Assembly: GCA_902479065.1 (NCBI GenBank)
Contig: CABSNM010000003.1
Span: 101,835-165,834, forward strand
Source of the DNA: an uncultured Collinsella sp.
GTDB lineage: Bacteria; Actinomycetota; Coriobacteriia; Coriobacteriales; Coriobacteriaceae
Length of the DNA: 64,000 bases
Direction of reading: 5' to 3'
The translations under genes and the position numbers were made by a program. The notes under the pieces were generated by a model that worked only from the letters and a program-made list of their open reading frames with translations, did not search any database and was not told where the DNA came from. Shown one piece after another: positions 35,850 through 43,951 of this stretch; position 1 is the first letter of the stretch, and each line of letters starts with the position of its first letter.

Positions 35850-36617
35850 CTAGTTGAACTGCTCGCGATACGCCTTGCAGACCTCATCAACCGGGCCGTC
35901 CATGCGAAGGTCACCCTTCTCAATCCAAACGGCACGCTGGCAGATGCGCTCAACCTGCTCCATGGAGTGCGAAACGAACAGAACCGTCACGTCGCCGCTC
36001 TGGATAAAGTGCTGGATGCGGGCCTCGCACTTCTGCTGGAAGAACACATCACCGACGGATAACGTCTCGTCAACGATCAGAATATCGGGCTCGGTAATCG
36101 TCGCGATTGCAAAGGCGATACGCGCCACCATGCCCGAGGAGAAGTTCTTAAGCGGCATATCGACAAAGTTCTGAAGCTCAGCGAACTCAATAATGCCGTC
36201 AAAGTTGGCGTCGATGAACTCCTTGGTATAGCCGAGCAGGGCGCCGTTCAGATAGATGTTCTCGCGGGCGGTCAGCTCGGGGTCAAAGCCGGCACCAAGC
36301 TCAATCAGCGGCGCAATGTTACCGTGCACCTTAACGCTGCCCTCGCTAGGCTCAAGCACACCGGCGATAATCTTGAGCATCGTAGACTTACCGGAACCAT
36401 TGGTGCCAACCAGACCCACGACCTCGCCACGATGAATATCAAACGAGATATGCTTGAGCGCCCTAAACTCCTCAAAGAACAACTCGTGCTTGGCAAGCTT
36501 GATGAAGTACTCTTTGAGGTTGGTCAGCGACTCGGACGCCATGTTAAAGATCATGGTGACGTCGTCGACCTCGACAGCCAGAGGCTGCTCGCTGTAATCA
36601 ACAACAGATTCAGTCAT
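35850..36617 (-). CDS. Polysaccharide ABC exporter ATP-binding protein (Wzt/TagH type)
   Basis: This 255-aa ATPase energises export of a lipid-linked polymer. It has Walker A GTNGSGKST near residues 71-79, the signature FSSGMVARI and Walker B ILIVDE, and a short HSMEQVERIC switch region. The segment before Walker A (FRALKHISFDIHRGEVVGLVG) is typical of teichoic acid or O-antigen exporters. It lacks the long C-terminal sugar-binding domain found in some Wzt. The ATG at 36617 has AAGGAG seven bases upstream. The permease gene ends 11 bases before it. Confidence 0.93.
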   Translation of the reverse strand: MTESVVDYSEQPLAVEVDDVTMIFNMASESLTNLKEYFIKLAKHELFFEEFRALKHISFDIHRGEVVGLVGTNGSGKSTMLKIIAGVLEPSEGSVKVHGNIAPLIELGAGFDPELTARENIYLNGALLGYTKEFIDANFDGIIEFAELQNFVDMPLKNFSSGMVARIAFAIATITEPDILIVDETLSVGDVFFQQKCEARIQHFIQSGDVTVLFVSHSMEQVERICQRAVWIEKGDLRMDGPVDEVCKAYREQFN

Positions 36618-36628
36618 CACAGCACTCC

Positions 36629-37474
36629 TTAGATGTAGAGGATGAACTTGCGCTCGGACTTATGGAACACGGTATAGCCAATAACAAGCGCAAGAACCGC
36701 CCAAGCAACGCACATACCAAACGTCATAAGCGAGGGCGTAGTCTGGAACAGGAAGATATCGCGCATAAACTGCAGGTAGTTATACATGGGGTTCGCATAG
36801 ACCAGAATGCGCACGAGATGCGGCATTTGCGCAACGAAGTCGGTCGTCCAGAAAATAGGCGTAATGTAAGTCCACGCCGTAATGACGACGCTCCACAGAT
36901 GCATGACATCGCGGAAGAAGACCGTGAGGGCGGAGAGCATCATGCCCAGGCCCATGCAGAAGCACATAAGCAGCAGTAGGCAGACCGGCAGCAGAATCAG
37001 GTGCCAAGAAGGCATAACGTGGAACCACAGCATAACGATGGCAACGGCGACCAGCGAGAAGGCAAAGTTAACCAGCGAGAAGAGCACCTTCTGTACTGGG
37101 AAGACCCAACGGTGCACCTTAACCTTCTTGAGCAGCGGGGCAGCACCCACGATCGACGTCAGGGCCTGGTTCGTAGACTCGGACATGACGGCAAAGGTGA
37201 CGTTACCCACGATCAAGTACAGCGGGTACATCTCGGGCGTAATTGAGCCATTGCGGCCCTGGGCGAAAATCGTCGAAAACACGATGGCCATGACGATCAT
37301 CATCAGCAGCGGGTTGAGCACCGACCATGCGACGCCCAGAACGCTACGGCGATACTTGATCTTAAAATCCTTGGTAACCAGCTGACGAAGGATAAACGCG
37401 TCCTTCTCAAATTCGTTCTTAGCAAACGTCGCAGGCAGACTGCGAGTTTCTTGTTGCTTTGTCTGATCCGACAC
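36629..37474 (-). CDS. Polysaccharide ABC exporter permease (Wzm/TagG type)
   Basis: This is a 281-aa permease with a cytoplasmic N-terminus and six hydrophobic segments. The amphipathic motif FILRQLVTKDFKIKYRRSVLGVAWSV before helix 1 is the ABC-2 polysaccharide exporter hallmark. GTG at 37474 with GGAG eight bases upstream is the preferred start, giving SDQTKQQETRSL. An ATG 21 codons upstream would add residues with no support. It forms an operon with the ATPase gene. Confidence 0.92.
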   Translation of the reverse strand: MSDQTKQQETRSLPATFAKNEFEKDAFILRQLVTKDFKIKYRRSVLGVAWSVLNPLLMMIVMAIVFSTIFAQGRNGSITPEMYPLYLIVGNVTFAVMSESTNQALTSIVGAAPLLKKVKVHRWVFPVQKVLFSLVNFAFSLVAVAIVMLWFHVMPSWHLILLPVCLLLLMCFCMGLGMMLSALTVFFRDVMHLWSVVITAWTYITPIFWTTDFVAQMPHLVRILVYANPMYNYLQFMRDIFLFQTTPSLMTFGMCVAWAVLALVIGYTVFHKSERKFILYI

Positions 37475-37575
37475 GGATGCAACTCCTTTACTCGTAATCG
37501 TTGACAAACGAACAGTATAGACCCGACGGCCATGCAAACGATTCGCGCAACAAAACTGGAGAACTAACCCACATC

Positions 37576-37604
37576 TTAGGATGCCAAGCCCAAACGGCTA
37601 TACT
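37576..37604 (+). promoter_or_regulatory. Possible promoter of the 37,635 glycosyltransferase
   Basis: TTAGGA (37576-37581), a 17-base spacer and TATACT (37599-37604) lie about 30 bases before the GTG start. The -10 is good and the -35 is weak. Confidence 0.4.
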
Positions 37605-37634
37605 TTCAAGGATTGAACGTATAAGGAGCATTGA

Positions 37635-38606
37635 GTGAATTCTGAATCCATCGCCGTCATCATCCCCTGCTACAACGAAGCGCCCACGATCGGCAAAGTC
37701 ATCGACGACTTTCACCGCGAGCTTCCGCAAGCGACGGTCTATGTCTATGACAACAACTCGTCGGACGATACCTCACGCATCGCCACCGAGCACGGCGCCA
37801 CGGTCCGCTTTGAGCCCCGTCAGGGAAAGGGCAACGTATGCCGCCAGATGTTTCGCGACATCGACGCTGATTGCTACCTGATGGTCGACGGCGACGACAC
37901 CTATCCCGCCGAGGCGGCCAAGGCCCTCTGCGAGCCCATCCTTAACGGTACGGCCGACATGACCGTAGGCGATCGCCTTTCAAACGGCACCTACGCCAAG
38001 GAAAACAAGCGCGCCTTCCACGGCTTTGGCAACAATCTGGTCCGCGCCATGATCAAGTGGATCTATGGCTACAGCTTCGATGACGTCATGACCGGCTACC
38101 GCGCCATGAGCCGCCCGTTCGTTAAAACCTTCCCAGTGCTTTCCGAGGGCTTTCAGATCGAAACCGAGCTCTCGATCCACGCCGTCGACCACCGCTGGCG
38201 CATCAAAGATGTGCCCATCGAGTACCGCGACCGTCCCGAGGGTTCCGAGTCCAAACTCAACACAGTGAGCGACGGCATTAAAGTCGTTGCGATGATCGGC
38301 ACGCTGTTCAAGGACTACCGCCCGCTGAAGTTCTTCAGCCTCGTTGCGCTTCTGTTCGCGGTATTCGGCCTCGCCCTGGGCATGCCCATCGTTGTCGAAT
38401 ATTTCCAGACCGGCCTCGTCCCGCGCTTCCCCACCGCTATGCTCGCCGCCTCGTTTATGTTCCTGTGCTGCCTGAGCCTTGCGACCGGCTTCATCCTAGA
38501 TTCTGTAGCAAAGGTCGAAAAAAAGCAGTGGGAGGTCAACGTGTACAGCAAATACGCCTACGACGACCAGCCCGGCCACCCTACTTCCAAGCCAAGCGAG
38601 AGGTAG
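37635..38606 (+). CDS. Family 2 glycosyltransferase with C-terminal membrane helices
   Basis: This 323-aa protein is like dolichol-phosphate mannose synthases. The GT-A domain shows VIIPCYNEAPTIGKVI, VYDNNSSDDTSRIA and the metal-binding DGDDTYPAEA. VMTGYRAMSRPFVKTFPVL follows. Two membrane helices near 235-290 anchor it. Such enzymes charge polyprenyl phosphate or transfer to lipid acceptors. GTG at 37635 has AAGGAG six bases upstream. It diverges from the ABC exporter and converges on rmlCD. Confidence 0.88.
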   Translation: MNSESIAVIIPCYNEAPTIGKVIDDFHRELPQATVYVYDNNSSDDTSRIATEHGATVRFEPRQGKGNVCRQMFRDIDADCYLMVDGDDTYPAEAAKALCEPILNGTADMTVGDRLSNGTYAKENKRAFHGFGNNLVRAMIKWIYGYSFDDVMTGYRAMSRPFVKTFPVLSEGFQIETELSIHAVDHRWRIKDVPIEYRDRPEGSESKLNTVSDGIKVVAMIGTLFKDYRPLKFFSLVALLFAVFGLALGMPIVVEYFQTGLVPRFPTAMLAASFMFLCCLSLATGFILDSVAKVEKKQWEVNVYSKYAYDDQPGHPTSKPSER

Positions 38607-38656
38607 ATCTTCCGCAAAATACTATTGGCACCACTGCGCAGATAGCCACCAACAAG

Positions 38657-38686
38657 AAAAGCCGCCGTTAAAGAACGGCGGCTTTT
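38657..38686. terminator. Bidirectional terminator
   Basis: A perfect 13-bp stem (38657-38669 with 38674-38686) with an AAAG loop, bounded by AAAA and TTTT, lies between the convergent glycosyltransferase and rmlCD genes. It can serve both strands. Confidence 0.9.
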
Positions 38687-38708
38687 ACTCTCGAAAAGTT
38701 AATAGCGG

Positions 38709-40163
38709 CTAGAGCGTCTTGATGTACTCCCCCAGCTCTTCCTCCCAGTCGGGCATGTGGAAGCCGGCAGCCTCGAGCTTGGACAGGTCGAGCGCGGAGT
38801 GGACCGGGCGCGGGGCGACGGGGCCCTCGGCGCTCGCGTAGTAGTCGGCGGTCGATACCGGCACGACCCTGTCCCCGTTGCCGTTGGCGGCCTCGAAGAC
38901 GGCGCGGGCGATATCGGCCCAGCTCTTCACGGCGCCGGAGCCGGTGCAGTCGTAGGTGCCGTAGGGGGCGTGCGTCCCCAACACGTGGAAGATGGCCCCG
39001 GCCATGTCGCGCGTGAAGGTCAGGCGGCCCAGCTGGTCGTCGACCACGGTGATGCGCTCGAGCCCGTCCTCGGGGTCGGCGACGCGGTCGGACAGCGCCT
39101 TCATGGTCTTGACGAAGTTGTGCCCCTCGCCGATGACCCAGCTGGAGCGCATGATGTAGTGGCGCGGGCAGCCTGCCACGGCGATGTCGCCGGCGGCCTT
39201 GGTCTGGCCGTAGACGGACAGCGGGCTGAGGGGCTCCTCCTCGTCGTGCACCTCGGCGGTGCCGTCGAAGACGTAGTCGGAGGACACGTGGACGAGCGTA
39301 ATCCCGTGCTCGGCGCAGGTGCGGGCGAGCAGGGCCGGGCCGGTCGCGTTGGCCTTCCAGGCGGTGGCGCGGCCCTCGGGGGTCTCCGCCCTGTCGACCG
39401 CCGTGTAGGCGCCGCAGTTGATCACGGTGCCGTAGAGCGACCAGTCGTACTGTGTGTAGGCATCCGGGTCGGACATGTCGAAGGTGTCGATGTCGCAGAA
39501 GTCGAAGTCCTTCGCGACGCCGCGCTCCTCGGCGAGCGCGCGCACCGCATGGCCCAGCTGGCCGTTGCAGCCGGTGACGAGCGTCCGTTTCGGCGCCATG
39601 GGGACGACGTCCTTCAGCATCGGGTGGTTGAGGTCGGCCTCGGAGACGGTGGCCTGATCCAGCGGGATCGGCCACTCGATGGCGAGCTCGGGGTCGGCGA
39701 GGTTCACGAAGGTGTAGGTCCTCTTCAGCTCCAGCGACCAGTGGGCGTCCACCAGGTAGGTGTAGGCGGTGCCGTCCTCCAGGGCCTGGAAGGAGTTGCC
39801 CACGCCGCGCGGGACGTAGATGGCCTTCGACGGGTCCAGGGTGCAGGTGAACACCTTGCCGAAGGTGGCGCTGCCCTCGCGCAGGTCGACCCAGGCGCCG
39901 AAGACCGAGCCGCGCGCCACGGAGATGAACTTGTCCCAGGGCTCCGCGTGGATGCCGCGGGTGACGCCGCGGCTGTCGTTGTAGGAGATGTTGTTCTGGA
40001 CGACCCTGAGGTCGGGGATGCCCAGGGCGGTCATCTTGGCGCGCTGCCAGTTCTCCTTGAACCAGCCGCGCGAGTCGCCGTGGACGGCGAGGTCGACGAC
40101 CTTCAGGCCCCCGATGCCGGTCTCGGCGACGGAGAGGTCCTTCTCGAATGCGATGTCTGCCAT
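38709..40163 (-). CDS. rmlCD: Fused dTDP-4-dehydrorhamnose 3,5-epimerase / reductase
   Basis: This 484-aa fusion performs the last two steps of dTDP-L-rhamnose synthesis. Residues 1-190 are the RmlC cupin (SRGWFKENWQRAKM, NNISYNDSRGVTRGIHAEPWDKF, YVPRGVGNSFQALED). Residues about 195-484 are the RmlD reductase (TLVTGCNGQLGHAV, VINCGAYTAVDRAET, HVSSDYVFDGT, SVYGQTKAAGD). The ATG at 40163 gives the natural RmlC start, and earlier codons have no support. The gene is very GC-rich compared with most of the surrounding surface locus. Confidence 0.95.
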   Translation of the reverse strand: MADIAFEKDLSVAETGIGGLKVVDLAVHGDSRGWFKENWQRAKMTALGIPDLRVVQNNISYNDSRGVTRGIHAEPWDKFISVARGSVFGAWVDLREGSATFGKVFTCTLDPSKAIYVPRGVGNSFQALEDGTAYTYLVDAHWSLELKRTYTFVNLADPELAIEWPIPLDQATVSEADLNHPMLKDVVPMAPKRTLVTGCNGQLGHAVRALAEERGVAKDFDFCDIDTFDMSDPDAYTQYDWSLYGTVINCGAYTAVDRAETPEGRATAWKANATGPALLARTCAEHGITLVHVSSDYVFDGTAEVHDEEEPLSPLSVYGQTKAAGDIAVAGCPRHYIMRSSWVIGEGHNFVKTMKALSDRVADPEDGLERITVVDDQLGRLTFTRDMAGAIFHVLGTHAPYGTYDCTGSGAVKSWADIARAVFEAANGNGDRVVPVSTADYYASAEGPVAPRPVHSALDLSKLEAAGFHMPDWEEELGEYIKTL

Positions 40164-40283
40164 GTGGGAAAAGCTCCTATCGAAGAGGTTCAGGTTGCGG
40201 GCGCCCGCGCGGGGACGCAGGATCATCCCCATGCCCTGCGGCCCCGCGCGGGCGCCCCGCGGTGCGGTTCGCCGGGGTTCGGC

Positions 40284-41303
40284 CTACTGCCCCTGGGCGC
40301 GGTAGCGCGCCTCGGTGGCCTCCTTGGCCGGGCGCCACCAGGACTCGTTGGCGACGTACCAGTCGATGGTCCGCTTCAGGCCCTCGGCGAAGTCGGTGTG
40401 GGCCGGCCTCCAGCCGAGCTCGCGCTGGAGCTTCGTGCTGTCGATGGCGTAGCGGCGGTCGTGGCCGGGGCGGTCGGCGACCCAGTCGAAGTCCTCGGGG
40501 TCGCGGCCCATCGCCTCGAGGATCATGCGCAGGACGGTGATGTTGTTCTTCTCGCCATTAGCCCCGATGAGGTAGGTCTCCCCCGTGCGGCCCTTCGTGA
40601 GGATGTCCCAGACGGCGCTGGAGTGGTCCTCGGTGTGGATCCAGTCGCGGACGTTCTCGCCGCGGCCGTAGAGCTTGGGGCGGACGCCGTCGACGATGTT
40701 CGTGATCTGCCTGGGGATGAACTTCTCCACGTGCTGGTAGGGGCCGTAGTTGTTGGAGCAGTTGGAGATCGTGGTGCGCAGGCCGTAGGTGCGGGTCCAG
40801 GCGCGCACGAGCATGTCGGAGCTCGCCTTGGTGCTCGAGTACGGGCTGCTCGGGTGGTACGGCGTCTCCTCGGTAAACTTGGCCGGGTCGTCGAGCGCCA
40901 GGTCGCCGTAGACCTCGTCGGTGGAGACGTGGTGGTAGCGGACGCCGTACTTGCGGACGGCCTCCAGCAGGCGGAAGGTGCCCTCGACGTTCGTGCGCAG
41001 GAACGGCTCGGGGTCGGCGATGGAGTTGTCGTTGTGGGACTCCGCGGCGTAGTGCACGATGGCGTCGTGGCCCGGGACGATGCGGTCCAGGAGCTCCGCG
41101 TCGCAGATGTCGCCCACGACGAGCTCCACGCGGTCGGAGGGCAGGCCCGCGATGTTCTCGGGGTTGCCGGCGTAGGTCAGCTTGTCCAGGACGGTGACGT
41201 GCACCCCGGGGTGGTTGTTGACCACGTAGTGCACGAAGTTGCTGCCGATGAAGCCGCAGCCGCCCGTGACGATGATGTTCTTAGGTTCAAAAATCTCAGA
41301 CAT
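40284..41303 (-). CDS. rmlB: dTDP-glucose 4,6-dehydratase
   Basis: RmlB converts dTDP-glucose to the 4-keto-6-deoxy sugar. The 339-aa protein has the NAD motif VTGGCGFIGSNFV, HYAAESHNDNSI, HVSTDEVYGDL and the catalytic YSSTKASSD (YxxxK), followed by NCSNNYGPYQHVEKFIP. The ATG at 41303 removes a 21-residue unlikely extension. The short segment 40164-40283 before rmlCD carries no gene. GC is high, unlike the gene upstream. Confidence 0.96.
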   Translation of the reverse strand: MSEIFEPKNIIVTGGCGFIGSNFVHYVVNNHPGVHVTVLDKLTYAGNPENIAGLPSDRVELVVGDICDAELLDRIVPGHDAIVHYAAESHNDNSIADPEPFLRTNVEGTFRLLEAVRKYGVRYHHVSTDEVYGDLALDDPAKFTEETPYHPSSPYSSTKASSDMLVRAWTRTYGLRTTISNCSNNYGPYQHVEKFIPRQITNIVDGVRPKLYGRGENVRDWIHTEDHSSAVWDILTKGRTGETYLIGANGEKNNITVLRMILEAMGRDPEDFDWVADRPGHDRRYAIDSTKLQRELGWRPAHTDFAEGLKRTIDWYVANESWWRPAKEATEARYRAQGQ

Positions 41304-41378
41304 GAAAATCCAATCTGAAGCATGTACAGCTTCTTTAGTATGCCGCAGGAAGTGATGCCGCGACACTATTCAACAAAA

Positions 41379-42353
41379 CTATCGGACATTTCGGCACGCG
41401 ATAAGAGCCATAACCTTCGCAGAATTACTTCCCCTACAAAACGCCTCCGGAATGCAGTCTTTGTCGTACCGGAAGACCGAATTCCCAGTTTTATCGCGTA
41501 AGTACTTATAGAAGAAGTCCTCCCAGCTTTTAAACTTCTCACTGTCTGCAAACGCTTCCGGCTCTTGCAGAACTGCTTTGGCATCTAGCCCTGAAATTAC
41601 GCCGGAGCTTAGCAGAAGCCATTCGAACGACTCGGGAAGACAAACCGTAACAGTATCGCGGTGAATGTCTTGCAGCTTAAGGACGCGGTCCGCATAGCAC
41701 CCAAATGCCGCCCCGTCCGCGACAACAAACACGCGATCGTCGAGATGCTGATCCAGCCAGCCCAAAATCGCGCTGTTCGTCATGGCCGAAGTACAGGTAA
41801 GCTCACTGTCAGCAAAATGCCGTTTAAAGAACTGGAAACCAGACTTACTGTCCTCACATAGAAGGATAGAAAAGTCCTGTTTTGGCGCCGACCGGGAAAT
41901 AGCATAACGATGATTCCCACGATCTTGATAAACAGGGACGAAAGAATGGTATTTTCCGCTCGTCTTAATCTTGTAAATCTCATCCACGCTATACGGAAGA
42001 TTGGGGAAATCAGCCCTTGAGATCAGCACGAAATAATTCGAGGAATACAGCACATGATGGGCAAACTCATCAGAATGGATCTCTTTTAAGCCCTCATCGA
42101 CAAATACAATCGAGTCATGAACGGACGAAAGCTGGTTTCGCCAATCATAATCGGTCAGGGCGACACAGGGACAATCGCATTGCAAGGAAACGCCCGACTG
42201 CTCGCCCATTCGCATGTAGTCTGCGACCATGTCAAACAGCGTCGTCTTACCCGTGCCGCTATCGCCACGCACAATAGTGATGTTCCGCTTGATGGTAAAT
42301 GTGTACTTGGTTCCCCTACGGCGGGAAATCTTAACAAGATGCGAACCGTTCAT
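41379..42353 (-). CDS. P-loop ATPase paired with a DUF4869-like gene
   Basis: The 324-aa protein has a clear Walker A (GDSGTGKT, residues 30-37) and a Walker B-like SIVFVDEG (Asp86/Glu87). An arginine in LISRADFP (113) may act as a sensor. The C-terminal half starts near residue 160 with FSILLCED and continues to VFVVADGAAFG around 209-218. This acidic pattern weakly recalls a Toprim fold, but no clear DxD is present. No membrane segment or signal peptide is seen. The ATG at 42353 follows the DUF4869-like stop closely, with AGGTG before it, and a GTG at 42362 is an alternative. Base composition is clearly lower in GC than the rml genes on either side. Function unknown. Confidence 0.72.
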   Translation of the reverse strand: MNGSHLVKISRRRGTKYTFTIKRNITIVRGDSGTGKTTLFDMVADYMRMGEQSGVSLQCDCPCVALTDYDWRNQLSSVHDSIVFVDEGLKEIHSDEFAHHVLYSSNYFVLISRADFPNLPYSVDEIYKIKTSGKYHSFVPVYQDRGNHRYAISRSAPKQDFSILLCEDSKSGFQFFKRHFADSELTCTSAMTNSAILGWLDQHLDDRVFVVADGAAFGCYADRVLKLQDIHRDTVTVCLPESFEWLLLSSGVISGLDAKAVLQEPEAFADSEKFKSWEDFFYKYLRDKTGNSVFRYDKDCIPEAFCRGSNSAKVMALIACRNVR

Positions 42354-42362
42354 AAGCAGCAC

Positions 42363-42800
42363 CTACAGATACGGAATCGACTCGTGAATCAATTCGGCCA
42401 TGTTATGAACGATTCGGCCGCTGTTCACGACTTTGATTTTAAAATCCTCGCGGCCAAAGTCCATCACATGATAGAGATTCACAACGAGCTTGCGGTCTTT
42501 CGCCATGTCGAGAATCCACTTGGCACAGTTGTCACCACAGGTAGAAGCGTTAAAAATATGCTTACGATCAAATCTCATAAGCAGCAGCGTTTTCACGCCA
42601 CCAGAAAGCTGGAGTGGGGAGATGGATCCAAGCACAGGGCTTTCGATGACGTTTTCGGAGACAACAACCGATCGATCGACATCTTTAATTATCGAGACTG
42701 CATAGGGATCCGTAATCCAAGAAGACCGGTAAGAGTTTTTGAAATATGTCGCTGTGTTGTAAATCGCTTCTGGCATATCGCCAAAGTAGACGCTTAACAC
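42363..42800 (-). CDS. DUF4869-like protein
   Basis: This is a small soluble protein of 145 aa from a GTG at 42800 (GGGAG five bases upstream). The start reads (M)LSVYFGDMPEAIYNTATYF, followed by SPVLGSISPLQLSGGVKTL and FNASTCGDNCAKWILDM. This fits my memory of the DUF4869 family, which I could not check by search. A TTG at 42812 would add four residues. The stop lies 9 bases before the ATPase ATG, so the two are probably co-translated. The family has no assigned function. It interrupts the run from rmlA to rmlB. Confidence 0.68.
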   Translation of the reverse strand: MLSVYFGDMPEAIYNTATYFKNSYRSSWITDPYAVSIIKDVDRSVVVSENVIESPVLGSISPLQLSGGVKTLLLMRFDRKHIFNASTCGDNCAKWILDMAKDRKLVVNLYHVMDFGREDFKIKVVNSGRIVHNMAELIHESIPYL

Positions 42801-42844
42801 ATCCACTCCCAATCATATTGTCTTTATGATCAACGTAATCATAA

Positions 42845-42876
42845 CGAAAGGGGCCACCAGATAAACGGTGACCCCT
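42845..42876 (-). terminator. Hairpin after rmlA
   Basis: A 10-bp stem with one wobble (42867-42876 with 42849-42858) and an 8-base loop is followed on the minus strand by TTTCGTT. It may stop rmlA transcripts before the DUF4869-like gene, so the inserted pair could be expressed separately. Confidence 0.55.
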
Positions 42877-42895
42877 GAAAGAAAACAAGCTTGCG

Positions 42896-43795
42896 CTAGT
42901 ACTCGCGCGGGCTGTTGACGATCTCGCCGGCGGCGACCTTCTTCAGGTGCTGGCCGTAGACCGACTTGCCGTAGGCCTTGGCGGCCTCCTCCAGCTCGGC
43001 GGTCGTGATCCAGCCGTTCTCCCAGGCAATCTCCTCGGGGACCGAGACCGGCAGGTCCTGGGAGTGCTCCACGGCGCGGACGAACTCCGCGGCCTCGTGG
43101 AGCGACTCCATGGTGCCGGTGTCCAGCCACGCGTAGCCGCGGCCGAGGGTGACCACGGACAGCGTCCCCTCCTCCAGGTACATCTGGTTGAGCGTGGTGA
43201 TCTCCAGCTCGCCGCGGGCCGACGGCTTAACCTCATGCGCCTTGGCGGCGACGTCGCCCGGGTAGAAGTACAGGCCGGTGACGGCGTAGGAGCTCTTGGG
43301 GCGCTCAGGCTTCTCCTCGATGGAGACGGCCCTCCCCTCGCGGTCGAACTCCACGACGCCGAAGCGCTCGGGGTCGTCCACGTGGTAGCCGAAGACCGTG
43401 GCCCTCCCCGACTCGGCGTTCTGGACGGCGCGCGTCAGGTGGCGCGACAGGCCGTTGCCGTAGAAGATGTTGTCGCCGAGCACGAGGGCGCACGGCTCGC
43501 CGGCGATGAAGTCCTCGCCGATGGTAAACGCCTGCGCGAGGCCGTCGGGGCTGGGCTGCTCGGCGTAGGACAGGTTCACGCCGTAGCGGGAGCCGTCCCC
43601 GAGCAGGCGCTCGAAGTTGGGCAGGTCGGTCGGCGTGGAGATGACCAGGATGTCCCGGATGCCCGCCAGCATGAGGGTGGACAGCGGGTAATAGATCATG
43701 GGCTTGTCGTAGACCGGCAGCAGCTGCTTGGAGGTCACGAGCGTGAGCGGGTATAGGCGGGTGCCGGACCCGCCGGCGAGGATGATGCCTTTCAT
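42896..43795 (-). CDS. rmlA: Glucose-1-phosphate thymidylyltransferase
   Basis: RmlA makes dTDP-glucose. The 299-aa protein starts MKGIILAGGSGTRLYPLT at 43795 with GAGAGGA upstream. Motifs KQLLPVYDKPMIYYPLSTLMLAGI, LGDNIFYGNGL and FGVVEFD are complete, and YAWLDTGTMESL is near residue 220. It is GC-rich like rmlB and rmlCD and probably shares their origin, although two unrelated genes now lie between. Confidence 0.97.
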   Translation of the reverse strand: MKGIILAGGSGTRLYPLTLVTSKQLLPVYDKPMIYYPLSTLMLAGIRDILVISTPTDLPNFERLLGDGSRYGVNLSYAEQPSPDGLAQAFTIGEDFIAGEPCALVLGDNIFYGNGLSRHLTRAVQNAESGRATVFGYHVDDPERFGVVEFDREGRAVSIEEKPERPKSSYAVTGLYFYPGDVAAKAHEVKPSARGELEITTLNQMYLEEGTLSVVTLGRGYAWLDTGTMESLHEAAEFVRAVEHSQDLPVSVPEEIAWENGWITTAELEEAAKAYGKSVYGQHLKKVAAGEIVNSPREY

Positions 43796-43859
43796 AAAAA
43801 TCCTCTCGATTGACAATCGTTGAGCAAAAGCCGCTGATTACAGATGCATAGTTAATTAA

Positions 43860-43865
43860 ATTATA
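43860..43865 (-). promoter_or_regulatory. Perfect -10 box upstream of rmlA
   Basis: TATAAT on the minus strand, 65 bases before the rmlA ATG, in the intergenic region shared with the divergent glycosyltransferase. No convincing -35 is seen at 16-18 bases. An AT-rich TTAATTAA tract lies next to it. Confidence 0.45.
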
Positions 43866-43951
43866 CGCACCGGCAGCAACCTCCCCGTCTTCTTATTTAA
43901 ATCGGACAGCAGAAACACGCAACTCTTTCTGCATTTCTAGCGAGGCAACAA

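Noticed and set aside
38757..41318. 853-codon plus-strand open frame
   Set aside because: It is antisense to rmlCD and rmlB and exists because of extreme third-position GC.
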